In this document: positions 26,306-35,045 of the stretch, piece by piece
Position numbering within the stretch: the first letter of the stretch is position 1
How the letters are laid out: every line of letters starts with the position of its first letter
DNA from: Spirosoma endophyticum
Lineage (GTDB): Bacteria > Bacteroidota > Bacteroidia > Cytophagales > Spirosomataceae
Direction: 5' to 3'
DNA length: 64,000 nt
NCBI RefSeq assembly: GCF_900112365.1
Contig: NZ_FOLQ01000005.1
Span: 156,562-220,561, forward strand
Notes under the pieces: model-generated
Databases searched by the model: none
Seen by the model: the letters and a program-made list of their open reading frames with translations, nothing else
Told to the model about the DNA's origin: nothing
Program-made: the position numbers and the translations under genes

Positions 26306-28084
26306 ATGCGCAGCAACGTTTACGTTTTCTGTTTTCTATTTCTTTCGTTAACAGTTCGGGCACAAAGCCCTCTTGTACCGCTCAACGCGGATTATTATCA
26401 TCTCATTGATCGGCTTGAAATCCGGCAGAATAAATGGGCAGAAGGCTTTCATAGTACCGTAAAGCCGTATAACCGGCAGAGTATTATCCAGTTAACGGAC
26501 AGTTTGCTCGCTCATCCGGGGCGTGAGCTCTCCGACTCAGACTATTTCAATCTTGATTACTTGCGTAATGATAGCTGGGAATGGCTACAAACCAACGATT
26601 CGACACAGTTGGACCCATTTACCAAACATCTGCGGCCCAAAGCGGCACCGGGCGATAGTCGCGAACCGATCCTGAAGCATTTCTACCATAAAAAAGCAGA
26701 CTTATATAATTTACAGACCCCTGATGTCGATTTGCACGTTAATCCCGTGCTTTATGTTGGTGTCGGAATCGATGCTACGTCGGGTCATGACGATCCGTCA
26801 GCAAACAACCAACGCTTACTATTTATCAATACCCGTGGTCTGGAAATACGGGGTACTATTGGGCGCAAGCTAGGCTTTTACACGTTTTTTTCTGATACGC
26901 AGGCTTCGTACCCAGAATACGTTCGGCAGTATGGTAGAACCTACTCCGGAGACTCGTTGGCTTCGGCACCAGGCGAGGGTTTTGTCAAGCCGTTTGGCGC
27001 TAATGGTGGAGTCGATTATTTATCGGCACGGGGGTACATTACGTTCAATACGCTCAAAGTCATTAACATTCAGTTTGGCCATGATCGAAATTTTTTCGGT
27101 AACGGTTTTCGGTCGCTGTTGCTATCAGACAATGCGCCCCCGGCGCTGTTTTTGAAATTGTCTACTCGTTTAGGCCGACGCATTCAATACACGAACCTGT
27201 TTTCTTCGTTGCAAAACAAACAGGCGCCTTTACCGCTGGGAGAACATTTGATTCCGCAGAAGTTCATGGCGATCCACCATCTGAGTATCAATCTCAATGA
27301 TCACATGAATCTCGGCGTGTTTGAAGCGGAGGTTTTTAGCCGCGACCGGCTGGACCTCAGCTATCTGAATCCTATTATTCTATACCGCTACGTCGAATCA
27401 AGCCAGGGAAGCAGCGATAATGCGTTTATTGGCATTGATTTTAAAGCAAATTTTCTGTCTCAGTTTCTGGTTTACACGCAGATCATGCTCGACGAGTTTC
27501 GGCTAAAACAGTTGCGGGAGGGAAAGGGTAATTGGACGAACAAGTTTGCTATACAGGTAGGCGGCAAATACATTGATGCGTTTAATGTACCAAACCTCGA
27601 TCTACAGGCTGAACTAAATCTGGCACGTCCCTACACCTACGCACATGAAGCGTCGGCAAGCGTCAATGCAGGCCAAACTAACTATGCGCATTATAACCAA
27701 CCCCTTGCGCATCCGTTGGGTGGCAATTTTCTGGAAGGCATAGGCATTATCAAATATCAACAAAGACGCCTGTCGGGTACGGGTATTTTCGGCATCATGA
27801 TGTACGGAGCCGATCCAGCGCCCGACATCAACTATGGAGGTAATATCTTAAAGGATTACAATGGTCGTGTTCGTGAAGAAGGAAATTTCATTGGCCAAGG
27901 CCGCAAATCGGTTATTACGTATGCTGACCTGCGCGCGTCCTATATGATCCGGCACAATATTTTCCTGGAAGGCAGGCTCCTCTATCGGTTTCAGGATAGT
28001 CAGTATCGCCCAGATAGTTACACCAACAATGTTGCGAGTTTTGCTCTACGTTGGAACCTACCTTATCGAAACACGGTATTTTAG
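26306..28084 (+). CDS. Outer-membrane beta-barrel protein, Wzi/RemB-like
   Basis: About 592 aa with a signal peptide (NVYVFCFLFLSLTVRAQS), a short N-terminal periplasmic region and a long alternating beta-barrel part ending in aromatic residues (ALRWNLPYRNTVF). The style (HVNPVLYVGVGIDA, LEIRGTIGRKLGFYTFFSD, FGHDRNFFGNGFRSLLLSD) resembles Bacteroidota proteins named capsule-assembly Wzi family or gliding protein RemB. The ATG at 26306 puts the signal peptide at the start; an upstream TTG at 26282 is in frame. It is followed 109 bp later by gmhA. A role in surface polysaccharide is plausible, not shown. Confidence 0.75.
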   Translation: MRSNVYVFCFLFLSLTVRAQSPLVPLNADYYHLIDRLEIRQNKWAEGFHSTVKPYNRQSIIQLTDSLLAHPGRELSDSDYFNLDYLRNDSWEWLQTNDSTQLDPFTKHLRPKAAPGDSREPILKHFYHKKADLYNLQTPDVDLHVNPVLYVGVGIDATSGHDDPSANNQRLLFINTRGLEIRGTIGRKLGFYTFFSDTQASYPEYVRQYGRTYSGDSLASAPGEGFVKPFGANGGVDYLSARGYITFNTLKVINIQFGHDRNFFGNGFRSLLLSDNAPPALFLKLSTRLGRRIQYTNLFSSLQNKQAPLPLGEHLIPQKFMAIHHLSINLNDHMNLGVFEAEVFSRDRLDLSYLNPIILYRYVESSQGSSDNAFIGIDFKANFLSQFLVYTQIMLDEFRLKQLREGKGNWTNKFAIQVGGKYIDAFNVPNLDLQAELNLARPYTYAHEASASVNAGQTNYAHYNQPLAHPLGGNFLEGIGIIKYQQRRLSGTGIFGIMMYGADPAPDINYGGNILKDYNGRVREEGNFIGQGRKSVITYADLRASYMIRHNIFLEGRLLYRFQDSQYRPDSYTNNVASFALRWNLPYRNTVF

Positions 28085-28193
28085 AGAACCGTGAAACGTA
28101 GAAACCGTACGACACAGGAATGCTTGTACAGTCGACCTGCCTTAGTAATTTTACACCCTATGCCTTACGATCTTTATGCCCTAAGGCTTTTTT

Positions 28194-28766
28194 ATGCTCG
28201 ACCTTATTCGCCACGAACTGACCGAAGCGCAGTCCGTTTTAGATACATTCCTTAATAATCCTGATCATCTGCTAGCTATTGAACAAGCCGCGGTGCTGAT
28301 GGCTGATGCGCTCAAAAGTGGGCATAAAATTATTTCCTGCGGCAATGGTGGATCTCATTGTGATGCCATGCACTTCGCCGAAGAACTGTCCGGGCGCTAC
28401 CGCGATGATCGCCGGTCGCTGGCAGCCATTGCGATTTCGGATGTAAGCCATATTTCCTGCGTCAGTAACGATTACGGCTATGAATATGTGTTTTCGCGCT
28501 TTGTTGAAGGGTTAGGAAACCAAGGCGATGTCTTGTTAGGCTTAAGCACCAGCGGTAATTCAGCCAACGTAATCCGGGCTGTTCAAGCGGCTCGACAAAA
28601 AGGCATGAAGGTGGTCCTGCTAACCGGCAAAGACGGGGGCAAACTGGCTGGATTAGCCGATGTCGAAATTCGGGTACCACACTTTGGCTACGCCGACCGC
28701 ATCCAGGAAATTCACATTAAAGTCATTCACCTGTTTATTCTGCTGATTGAGAAGCAGGTCATATAA
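28194..28766 (+). CDS. gmhA: D-sedoheptulose 7-phosphate isomerase
   Basis: The first step of ADP-heptose synthesis for the LPS core: sedoheptulose-7-phosphate to heptose-7-phosphate. A 190-aa single SIS domain with [20 protein letters not shown] and [32 protein letters not shown] for phosphate binding, and the C-terminal helix [17 protein letters not shown]. The length is normal. The rest of the heptose pathway is not in the window. It converges on the DUF5916 gene across a 112-bp repeat element. A near-match to the promoter box (TAATTTTA) lies about 35 bases upstream. Confidence 0.94.
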   Translation: MLDLIRHELTEAQSVLDTFLNNPDHLLAIEQAAVLMADALKSGHKIISCGNGGSHCDAMHFAEELSGRYRDDRRSLAAIAISDVSHISCVSNDYGYEYVFSRFVEGLGNQGDVLLGLSTSGNSANVIRAVQAARQKGMKVVLLTGKDGGKLAGLADVEIRVPHFGYADRIQEIHIKVIHLFILLIEKQVI

Positions 28767-28782
28767 CCGCGCGGGCGTCCCC

Positions 28783-28894
28783 ACCGGAATTTTTGTGATT
28801 ATTCTGACCGACTATGCTTTTATTAGCCAGCTTTCTTTGAAAGCCAAATCACCACAAAATCATAGTCGGTCGGAATAATCACAAAAATCCCGGT
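28783..28894. repeat. CCGGGATTT-family inverted-repeat element, copy 1
   Basis: Arms of 34 bp (28783-28816 and 28861-28894) with two mismatches enclose a 44-base loop. The loop holds a small hairpin, GCTTTC-TTT-GAAAGC, followed by ACCACAAAATC. The element fills the gap between gmhA and the DUF5916 gene. The element at 63169-63288 has the same layout: ends ACCGGGATTT, a GAC.GACTATGATTTT boundary and a central GCTTTC hairpin. Confidence 0.88.
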
Positions 28895-31252
28895 TTAGAA
28901 TTGCTTCAGATACGATAACTTTCCAATAACATGCTGCTCCTGTTGCCGGTCGGTGGCACGTAGTGAACCCGCGAAAGCACCGTGGTTATAGACAACATAC
29001 AGAAACGATAGTGGCTGGAGCTCCCACGCCAGACGAATGTTCCAGACATCTTTGTCGGTATACGTATTACGCTGGTAAAAACTGATCAATTGCAAGCGCG
29101 GATTAACCGCCATCCGGCTTTCAACACTATACAAACCAATCGTCCCCGAATACCCACCGACATTCTTAAACTCATTCAGCTCACCGCTCATAGTAAAGGA
29201 GATGTGCGGAATGGGCGCCACAACCATGGAACCCCGACCATAATTCAGCCGCCCGTCGTAATAATGTCCGGTTTCGCCATTAAACTGGAAGGACAATTTT
29301 TTGGATGGATCAGTACTGAACATGATCGTATACCGAACGTAGCGGTACTTGCCCGATGCAATACTGAGGCCTAATGGTCGATAATCGCCATCGTCCAATC
29401 GTTGAAACGTTGGATTGGCAAACAGACCAATGTTTCCTCCGTTCTGAAACGTTAGCCAAATTGGGTTGAAATTATACTGCGCTTCCTGCAAATAGCCTGT
29501 TGATGCTTTGTGGTAAAACTCAAAAAATGCGCCGGGTTCAAAGCCTCGCACCCACTTCGGCAACCATTTTCCCCGATTCACTAAATAAGCGCCGGGCGTG
29601 GTGGCGATCACATCACTGCGCGATACAAAGCCCATTTCGGGATTGAAGCTCTTCGTCACCAGCGACTCTGTCCACCAGGCTACGATTTGGTTGGTACGGT
29701 ACGTTAACTGACTGTAGGCGGCCATTCCCTGATCAGTAGCGCTCCCGGAACTAAGCGTTCCGATGGCCATTACACTATACGATAAAGTCTGATTCAGACG
29801 AAAAAAGCCGTCTATCGCCAGAGTTGCGTTTTGCCTTCCTCCAATGCTATCGATTTTATGTACGTTTTTCAGTGTAAAAAGTCCGCCAATCCGGTTTTGC
29901 CGACCAATGTTTTCAGCATAGCGGCCAACAAAAAAATCCGTTGTTGGACTGCCCGGAATACCGCGTTGCCGGATAACCATACCGCCATAATTCCGGTTAA
30001 GCGACCGATAAACGAACCGCGCTCCAGCGTCAATCGGTACGGGCGTGCTGGTACCATCAGGCAACGTAGCAAGACCAATCGTACGGCTGAAAAACGGCTG
30101 AATCACCATACTACCGCCCTCGCCCGAATTAGCATTTCCGGGTAATCCCGCCCCAAACAAGCTAGCATTCTCCAGGAAAAAGGCACGTCGTTCGGGAAAC
30201 AGCACGGAAAAACGGGTGATATTATTAACCTGACGATCCACATCAGCCTGGGCAAAGTCTGTGTTTAGCGTAAGATCGAGAACCGTATTGGGATTGATGG
30301 CCCATTTGAGATCACCACCGATTTTTAGTTTTGCCGCCTGCCCAGACCCAACTTCCGTACCGCTATAGCGATCATCGCTCAGCAATAGATACGGCTGAAT
30401 ACGAATGTTTGTCGAAGGCGGTGGTGGTTTCAGTCCTGTAATCAAACCTGCATAGGCCACCCGGCTCGACGTAAAAGCTCTTGGATAAGGGGACCAGCTC
30501 GACGATTCATTGGAGTACCGCCGATTACGAAAAAAATTGATTCCCCATGCTTGCGTAGAATCGGCTGAGCGGGCATACCGTAGCGTTTGCCAGGGAATCT
30601 GCATTTCAGCCACCCAGCCCGAATCGGTGCGTGTAGTACGTACTTTCCAGAAACCATCCCAATCAATATCGTACAGCACATCGTCGAACGAAAGCATATC
30701 GCGTTGAGTGCCATACGGATTTGTAGCAAACGTGGCTCCATTACGCCGGTCATTGAAGCCGTCAATAACTACCCCAAACAGATCATGTGCCTGATTTGAA
30801 AAGTCCCGCTTGAAGTTAGGAGACCGTAACCCACGCCGACCAAGTGAGTCGTGGTTAATGGCCGCTATGTATAGATACTGGCGATTATACAGTACCCAAA
30901 CATCAGTATCGAACGTAGCAGGTCGGCCCTGTTTGGGATCGACCTGCACAAATTTCCGGGCAGGTTTGACTCGAAGCCAGTCAGCCTCATCAAGCCGACC
31001 GTCAATCTTAAGTTTATCGCTGATTTCAACAGCCTGAATCGTTCTGCGCTTTTGCGAAGGTGCGAAAATTACCGCCTGGCCATTGGCAGCCTGCTCATTT
31101 TCGATACGTTGATCAATGGCCTCTTCACGGCTTGTATCCTGCTGAATAACACCTGACTGGGCCGTATTAGGCACAACAGGATTTGTTTGAGCGAATGAAA
31201 AAGTCGGAAAAAGAATAAAAAATACGTAGTAACGAGCGGCAACAGGCAACAT
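28895..31252 (-). CDS. DUF5916 outer-membrane protein with CBM9-like domain
   Basis: A 785-aa exported protein: signal peptide (YYVFFILFPTFSFA), then a carbohydrate-binding family-9-like beta-sandwich (VEISDKLKIDGRLDEADWL, FDTDVWVLYNRQYLYIAA, GWVAEMQIPWQTLRY), then the DUF5916 region, which is predicted to form an outer-membrane barrel (LNTDFAQADVDRQVNNITRF, FPERRAFFLENASLF). The family is typical of Bacteroidota and its function is not established. The gene is alone: a long repeat element follows its 3' end and the next gene downstream is on the other strand. Confidence 0.87.
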   Translation of the reverse strand: MLPVAARYYVFFILFPTFSFAQTNPVVPNTAQSGVIQQDTSREEAIDQRIENEQAANGQAVIFAPSQKRRTIQAVEISDKLKIDGRLDEADWLRVKPARKFVQVDPKQGRPATFDTDVWVLYNRQYLYIAAINHDSLGRRGLRSPNFKRDFSNQAHDLFGVVIDGFNDRRNGATFATNPYGTQRDMLSFDDVLYDIDWDGFWKVRTTRTDSGWVAEMQIPWQTLRYARSADSTQAWGINFFRNRRYSNESSSWSPYPRAFTSSRVAYAGLITGLKPPPPSTNIRIQPYLLLSDDRYSGTEVGSGQAAKLKIGGDLKWAINPNTVLDLTLNTDFAQADVDRQVNNITRFSVLFPERRAFFLENASLFGAGLPGNANSGEGGSMVIQPFFSRTIGLATLPDGTSTPVPIDAGARFVYRSLNRNYGGMVIRQRGIPGSPTTDFFVGRYAENIGRQNRIGGLFTLKNVHKIDSIGGRQNATLAIDGFFRLNQTLSYSVMAIGTLSSGSATDQGMAAYSQLTYRTNQIVAWWTESLVTKSFNPEMGFVSRSDVIATTPGAYLVNRGKWLPKWVRGFEPGAFFEFYHKASTGYLQEAQYNFNPIWLTFQNGGNIGLFANPTFQRLDDGDYRPLGLSIASGKYRYVRYTIMFSTDPSKKLSFQFNGETGHYYDGRLNYGRGSMVVAPIPHISFTMSGELNEFKNVGGYSGTIGLYSVESRMAVNPRLQLISFYQRNTYTDKDVWNIRLAWELQPLSFLYVVYNHGAFAGSLRATDRQQEQHVIGKLSYLKQF

Positions 31253-31352
31253 GTGATGTGAATGGCTTAATCAGCCAAAATTAGACACATATGACAAAAG
31301 CTAGCTCTATTTTTCGATGAACGGGCTGTTAGCTTATTCATCGGTAGGTTAC

Positions 31353-32198
31353 TTAATAGTCACCACCGGCCCCACCGCCCCCAAAACTACCACCGCCAAA
31401 GCCGCCGAAACCACCTCCGCTGCTGCCACCTCCCCCGCCCGAACTACCCCAGCCGGAGAATGTTGATGTTGGAAAGAAGATTGGCCCACCCCAGCCGCCA
31501 CCGCGATTGCCACTGCTACCGCCACCCCGATTTCGACGGGATATAATGAAGATGATAACAAACAAGACAATAAGTATAATAAAAAATCCGACGGGTCCCT
31601 CACCATCGCTGGTTTCGGGTTCGCCTTTGTACTCACCACTAGCCCGCCGGATAATCTCGGTCGTAGCGGCATCCAGACCCTGATAGTATTGCTCCTGTTT
31701 AAAAGCTGGAGCAATTGTGTTCGTAATGATACGTTTGGCAATCGCGTCTGGAATGGCGCCTTCCAATCCATAACCTGGTGCAATGAAGACTTTCCGTGTC
31801 TGTGTGGCCCAGGCAATCACCATGCCATTGTTTTTATCCTTCTGACCTACACCCCATTTACGACCAACCTGAAAGGCGAAATCTCCAATTGGATATGGTT
31901 CCGTTGTTTTAACAATAACAATGGTAATCTGCGTCGAGGTAGAATCGTTGTAAGCCTTCAGTTTCTGTTCAAGCTGCGCCCGTTCGGTGCCGCTCAGAAT
32001 ACCCACAAAGTCATTGACTAATCGGGGCGGGTTTGGCTTAGCCGGAATAACGTTGTTGGCCGATGTTCCGTCATCGGTGGCAGTATCCTGCGCCCATAAA
32101 CTTACCGGCGCTATGATCAGTAAAAAAATCAACCCAATACGTAGCGTTTGGGCAATATAAGAAAGGAAACGAGGTACGTTCACGGCAGTATCATTCAA
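31353..32198 (-). CDS. TPM-domain membrane protein, YgcG-like
   Basis: A 281-aa protein: signal or anchor helix (IGLIFLLIIAPVSLWAQ), TPM domain (LVNDFVGILSGTERAQLEQKL, STQITIVIVKTTEPYPI, WGVGQKDKNNGMVIAWA, RKVFIAPGYGLEGAIPD), one membrane helix (GFFIILIVLFVIIFIISRR) and a glycine-rich tail of low complexity ending GGAGGDY. This is the YgcG architecture. Its start overlaps the end of the upstream TPM gene by 8 bp, so the two are coupled. LemA and TPM proteins commonly travel together; their function is poorly understood, possibly in envelope stress or membrane-protein quality. Confidence 0.92.
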   Translation of the reverse strand: MNDTAVNVPRFLSYIAQTLRIGLIFLLIIAPVSLWAQDTATDDGTSANNVIPAKPNPPRLVNDFVGILSGTERAQLEQKLKAYNDSTSTQITIVIVKTTEPYPIGDFAFQVGRKWGVGQKDKNNGMVIAWATQTRKVFIAPGYGLEGAIPDAIAKRIITNTIAPAFKQEQYYQGLDAATTEIIRRASGEYKGEPETSDGEGPVGFFIILIVLFVIIFIISRRNRGGGSSGNRGGGWGGPIFFPTSTFSGWGSSGGGGGSSGGGFGGFGGGSFGGGGAGGDY

Positions 32199-32625
32199 AC
32201 GAAATATCGTCGGTGAGTTCGTTAGTATCGTCGCTGGCGTACGGAAAATACTGTTTTAACTGTTGGCCGGCCCGCTCGATTCCCCGGCTCAATCCTTCGA
32301 CATACTGGCCAGCAGCAAAATGACTACGAAGCAGGTCTTTAGTGGTTTCCCAGAAATTGGCTGGCACCTTGGCATCAATCCCACTATCACCCAGTATGGC
32401 AAATTTCCGATCGGTATGCGCGAGGTAAAATAGCACCCCATTCCTATCCTTAGTCTGGTGCATACCTAAACGGTCAAACACCTCAATAGCCCGTTGCACA
32501 GGATCGGCGCTGGCGCAGTGCGGTTCAACGTGCACTCGAATTTCACCCGATGTGGCTTTCTCAGCCTGCCGGATAGCATCTACAATGCGTTGCTGCTCGT
32601 CGGGAGTGAAGGGGGTAGTTTGCAT
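32191..32625 (-). CDS. Small TPM-domain protein
   Basis: About 144 aa containing a single TPM domain without a signal or membrane helix (FTPDEQQRIVDAIRQAEKATSGEI, RDRNGVLFYLAH-like KDRNGVLFYLAHTDRKFAI, GDSGIDAKVP). The ATG at 32625 is preferred over 32646 because the homologous region begins there and because the inverted repeat at 32635-32686 would otherwise lie partly in the gene. It is the middle gene of lemA-TPM-TPM and overlaps the next start by 8 bp. It is expected to be cytoplasmic. Confidence 0.9.
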   Translation of the reverse strand: MQTTPFTPDEQQRIVDAIRQAEKATSGEIRVHVEPHCASADPVQRAIEVFDRLGMHQTKDRNGVLFYLAHTDRKFAILGDSGIDAKVPANFWETTKDLLRSHFAAGQYVEGLSRGIERAGQQLKQYFPYASDDTNELTDDISFE

Positions 32626-32634
32626 AGGGAATGG

Positions 32635-32686
32635 AGCACGGGGCATGGGGCACAGAGTCCATGCTCCACACCCCTTGCTCCGTGCT
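32635..32686. repeat. GGGGCAT-type inverted repeat, copy 1
   Basis: Arms of 16 bp (32635-32650, 32671-32686) with two mismatches, rich in GCACGGGGCATGGGG. It fills the gap between lemA and the small TPM gene, which run in the same direction. The sequence style and the GGGGCATGGGGCA unit are shared with the repeat at 38348-38422. Confidence 0.72.
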
Positions 32687-32688
32687 AC

Positions 32689-33270
32689 TTAAAATTGTAC
32701 CGTTGGGGCGCTCTGAGCCGCTTGCGAAGCTTCGAAGAATCCTTTGACAGGGAAGCCAAAAATCCCGGCGAAAATGTTATTGGGGAACGACCGTACTGAT
32801 TGGTTATAGGTTTTAACCGCTCCGTTAAAATCATTCCGGGAAACAGCAATTCTGTTTTCAGTACCTTCTAACTGCGCCTGTAACTCCAGAAAATTCTGAT
32901 TCGCTTTTAGATTTGGGTAACTCTCAGCCACTGCCAGCAGTCGCGATAATGAACCACTCACCTGATCTTGGGCGGCCTGAAATTTCTGAACATTCTCAGG
33001 CGTCAATTGATCGGCAGTGAATTTTACCTGGGTTGCGCTGGCACGAGCCTGAATAACGGCCGTAAGCGTGCTTTTTTCAAAATTAGCGGCCCCCTGCACC
33101 GTCCGAACCAGGTTTGGAATAAGATCAGCCCGGCGTTGATATTGCGTCTGAACCTGTGCCCATTTTTCCTGTACGTTCGTATCGGTCTGAACCAGTCCAT
33201 TGTAGGAACTACAGCCGTACATGCCCAGAATAAGGGCGATAACCACCACAATAATTAATGTCTTAGACAT
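32689..33270 (-). CDS. lemA: LemA-family protein
   Basis: A 193-aa protein with one N-terminal membrane helix (TLIIVVVIALILGMYGC; the GMYGC could also be a lipobox) and the long helical LemA domain (NGLVQTDTNVQEKWAQVQTQYQ, RRADLIPNLVRTVQGAANFE, AESYPNLKANQNFLELQ, IAVSRNDFNGAVKTYNQSVR). This is the first gene of a lemA-TPM-TPM unit. A 9-bp inverted repeat 39-65 bp upstream may be an operator. The function of LemA is uncertain. Confidence 0.95.
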   Translation of the reverse strand: MSKTLIIVVVIALILGMYGCSSYNGLVQTDTNVQEKWAQVQTQYQRRADLIPNLVRTVQGAANFEKSTLTAVIQARASATQVKFTADQLTPENVQKFQAAQDQVSGSLSRLLAVAESYPNLKANQNFLELQAQLEGTENRIAVSRNDFNGAVKTYNQSVRSFPNNIFAGIFGFPVKGFFEASQAAQSAPTVQF

Positions 33271-33308
33271 GGTTTGATAGAATGCAAAAGGTTATTATTG
33301 AAATCAAA

Positions 33309-33335
33309 GTTGGCAAAACTCGTTAATTTGCCAAC
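33309..33335. promoter_or_regulatory. Possible operator upstream of lemA
   Basis: A dyad GTTGGCAAA with its perfect complement TTTGCCAAC, separated by 9 bases. It lies between the divergent lemA and SDR genes, nearer to lemA. No regulator for it can be named. Confidence 0.4.
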
Positions 33336-33467
33336 GTAAAACTACGGCAGCGGTGTTTTTCTGCCTTTGCGCCGGTCTTTGTATGGATGATTGGTATGGC
33401 CCTTTATAAGCTAGACAACATATAATTGTCACCGTCTTATGTTTATCGATCATATAGTCTAAACTAA

Positions 33468-34256
33468 ATGAATCTTGATTTGATTGGAAAAACCGCCCTC
33501 GTTGGTGGTAGTACGCAGGGGATTGGCCGGGCTACGGCTGTGGAACTCGCTCTGCTGGGGGCCAATGTGGTACTAATAGCCCGCAATGAACAAACACTTA
33601 AAACGACACTGGCCAATTTAGATACGACGAAAGGGCAGACTCATCACTACGTAGTGGCCGATTTTAGTCAACCGGGCGCCGTTCTGAAAGCAATTTCAGC
33701 GCACCTAGCCCAATTTCCGGACGTACACATCCTCATCAATAATACAGGTGGGCCATCGGGTGGACCGTTGATTGAAGCGAAACCGGAGGAGTTTGTCCAA
33801 ACGTTTCATAATCACTTACTCAATAATCAGGCGTTAGTCCAGGTGGTTTTTCCGTTTATGAAGCAGGCAGGTTATGGACGGATTGTCAATATTATTTCAA
33901 CTTCTGTAAAACAGCCGATTGTGGGTTTGGGTGTATCCAATACGATTCGGGGTGCTGTTGCGCAATGGGCAAAAACCTTGTCACTCGAAATTGCCCGTTT
34001 CGGCATTACGGTCAATAACGTATTGCCGGGCAATACACGAACGGCTCGTTTAGAGACGATGCTGGACATTCGTGCAAAGACATCGGGAAAGACAGAGGAA
34101 GAGATCGAGAAACAAATGGAAAGCGAAATTCCAACGGGCCGCTTTGCTACCTCTGAAGAAGTGGCCGCTGCCGTTGCTTTTCTGTGTACACCCGCAGCGG
34201 CATCCATCAACGGAATCAACGTTCCGGTCGACGGAGGGAAGACGGGAAGTTTGTAA
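33468..34256 (+). CDS. SDR-family oxidoreductase lacking the usual YxxxK pair
   Basis: A 262-aa Rossmann protein with LVGGSTQGIGRATAVELA, ILINNTGGPSGGP and the C-terminal FLCTPAAASINGINVPVDGG. The serine region is intact (IVNIISTSVKQPIVGLG), but where most SDRs have YxxxK this protein reads SNTIRGAVAQWAK, i.e. Asn and Arg at the tyrosine and lysine positions. I recall similar SNTxR sequences in other bacterial 3-oxoacyl-ACP-reductase-like proteins, so this is a subfamily trait and not a decayed gene. The reaction is unknown. It converges on the response regulator gene. Confidence 0.9.
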   Translation: MNLDLIGKTALVGGSTQGIGRATAVELALLGANVVLIARNEQTLKTTLANLDTTKGQTHHYVVADFSQPGAVLKAISAHLAQFPDVHILINNTGGPSGGPLIEAKPEEFVQTFHNHLLNNQALVQVVFPFMKQAGYGRIVNIISTSVKQPIVGLGVSNTIRGAVAQWAKTLSLEIARFGITVNNVLPGNTRTARLETMLDIRAKTSGKTEEEIEKQMESEIPTGRFATSEEVAAAVAFLCTPAAASINGINVPVDGGKTGSL

Positions 34257-34318
34257 AAGTCGTAACGGGGCCGCCCGTGCAGTCAGCAGCCGCTAATGTC
34301 AGTTACTAACAACTTAAA
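34255..34318. repeat. Degenerate GTCGTAA-type repeat
   Basis: Between the convergent SDR and response-regulator genes. It keeps the left end AAAAGTCGTAA, GGCCGCC in the middle and GTCAGTTACTAACAACTT at the right, all found in the same order in the repeat at 41616-41736. The long complementary arms of the other copies are lost. Confidence 0.5.
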
Positions 34319-34322
34319 ACTT

Positions 34323-34982
34323 CTATACCAAACTATTTTTAAACGCATAGGCTACCATGCCAGCGGTATTTTTGGTGCCCGTTTTTTCGAGAATTCGCAG
34401 CCGATGACCTTCAACAGTACGTGGACTAAGGAATATTTTTTCACTGATTTCATTGGTTGAAAGACCTTCACAAATAAGAATTAACACCTCTTTTTCGCGT
34501 TCAGAGAGGAGGATTTTACTATTGTAAAAACCATTAACCGGTTTATCAACTTTCGTTTTATTCGTCATCTTGCGAAGCATCGCTTTCGAAACAAATTCCG
34601 TCAGGTAAACGCCTTCGTCCATCACTTTCCGAATGGCCTTTTCCACTTCACCCGCTTCGGCATCTTTGAGGAGATAGCCACTGACGCCCTTTTCAAGCAG
34701 ATGTAACACCATCCGGTCTTCATCATGCATGGTCAGCACAACGATTTTAATGAGCGGATAGTGCTCACGCATGTAGTCGGCGGTAGCGGTGCCGTCCATG
34801 ACAGGCATTTGCAGATCGAGCAAGACAACATCGGGCATTTTGCGAGCAATTTTATCGATCAGTTCTTGTCCATTACCCGCTTCCAGAATTAACTCAAAAT
34901 CGTGAATCTGCCCAAGAATGGTGGCCATACCGACACGAAATAACGTATGATCGTCGCAGAGAGCCAGTTTGATTTTTCGCAT
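34323..34982 (-). CDS. NarL/LuxR-type response regulator
   Basis: A 219-aa two-component regulator. Receiver: acidic pair in ALCDDHTLFRVG, phospho-acceptor Asp56 in VVLLDLQMPVMDG, switch threonine in VVLTMHD and lysine in GYLLKDAE. The C-terminal LuxR helix-turn-helix has LSEREKEVLILICEGLSTNEIS and LSPRTVEGHRLRILEKTGTKN. It starts 63 bp after the sensor kinase gene and is its obvious partner. The two other genes upstream in this direction are unknown proteins that may belong to the same system. Confidence 0.95.
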   Translation of the reverse strand: MRKIKLALCDDHTLFRVGMATILGQIHDFELILEAGNGQELIDKIARKMPDVVLLDLQMPVMDGTATADYMREHYPLIKIVVLTMHDEDRMVLHLLEKGVSGYLLKDAEAGEVEKAIRKVMDEGVYLTEFVSKAMLRKMTNKTKVDKPVNGFYNSKILLSEREKEVLILICEGLSTNEISEKIFLSPRTVEGHRLRILEKTGTKNTAGMVAYAFKNSLV

Positions 34983-35045
34983 AGAGGAAGTAGAGTTTAA
35001 GCCAGATGCCTGTTAGTCGTTGACAACGACAATTGAGCAAACAAA

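Noticed and set aside
31349-31816. 155-codon minus-strand frame at the end of the TPM gene
   Set aside because: It is an alternate frame of the glycine-rich low-complexity tail of the TPM protein on the same strand.
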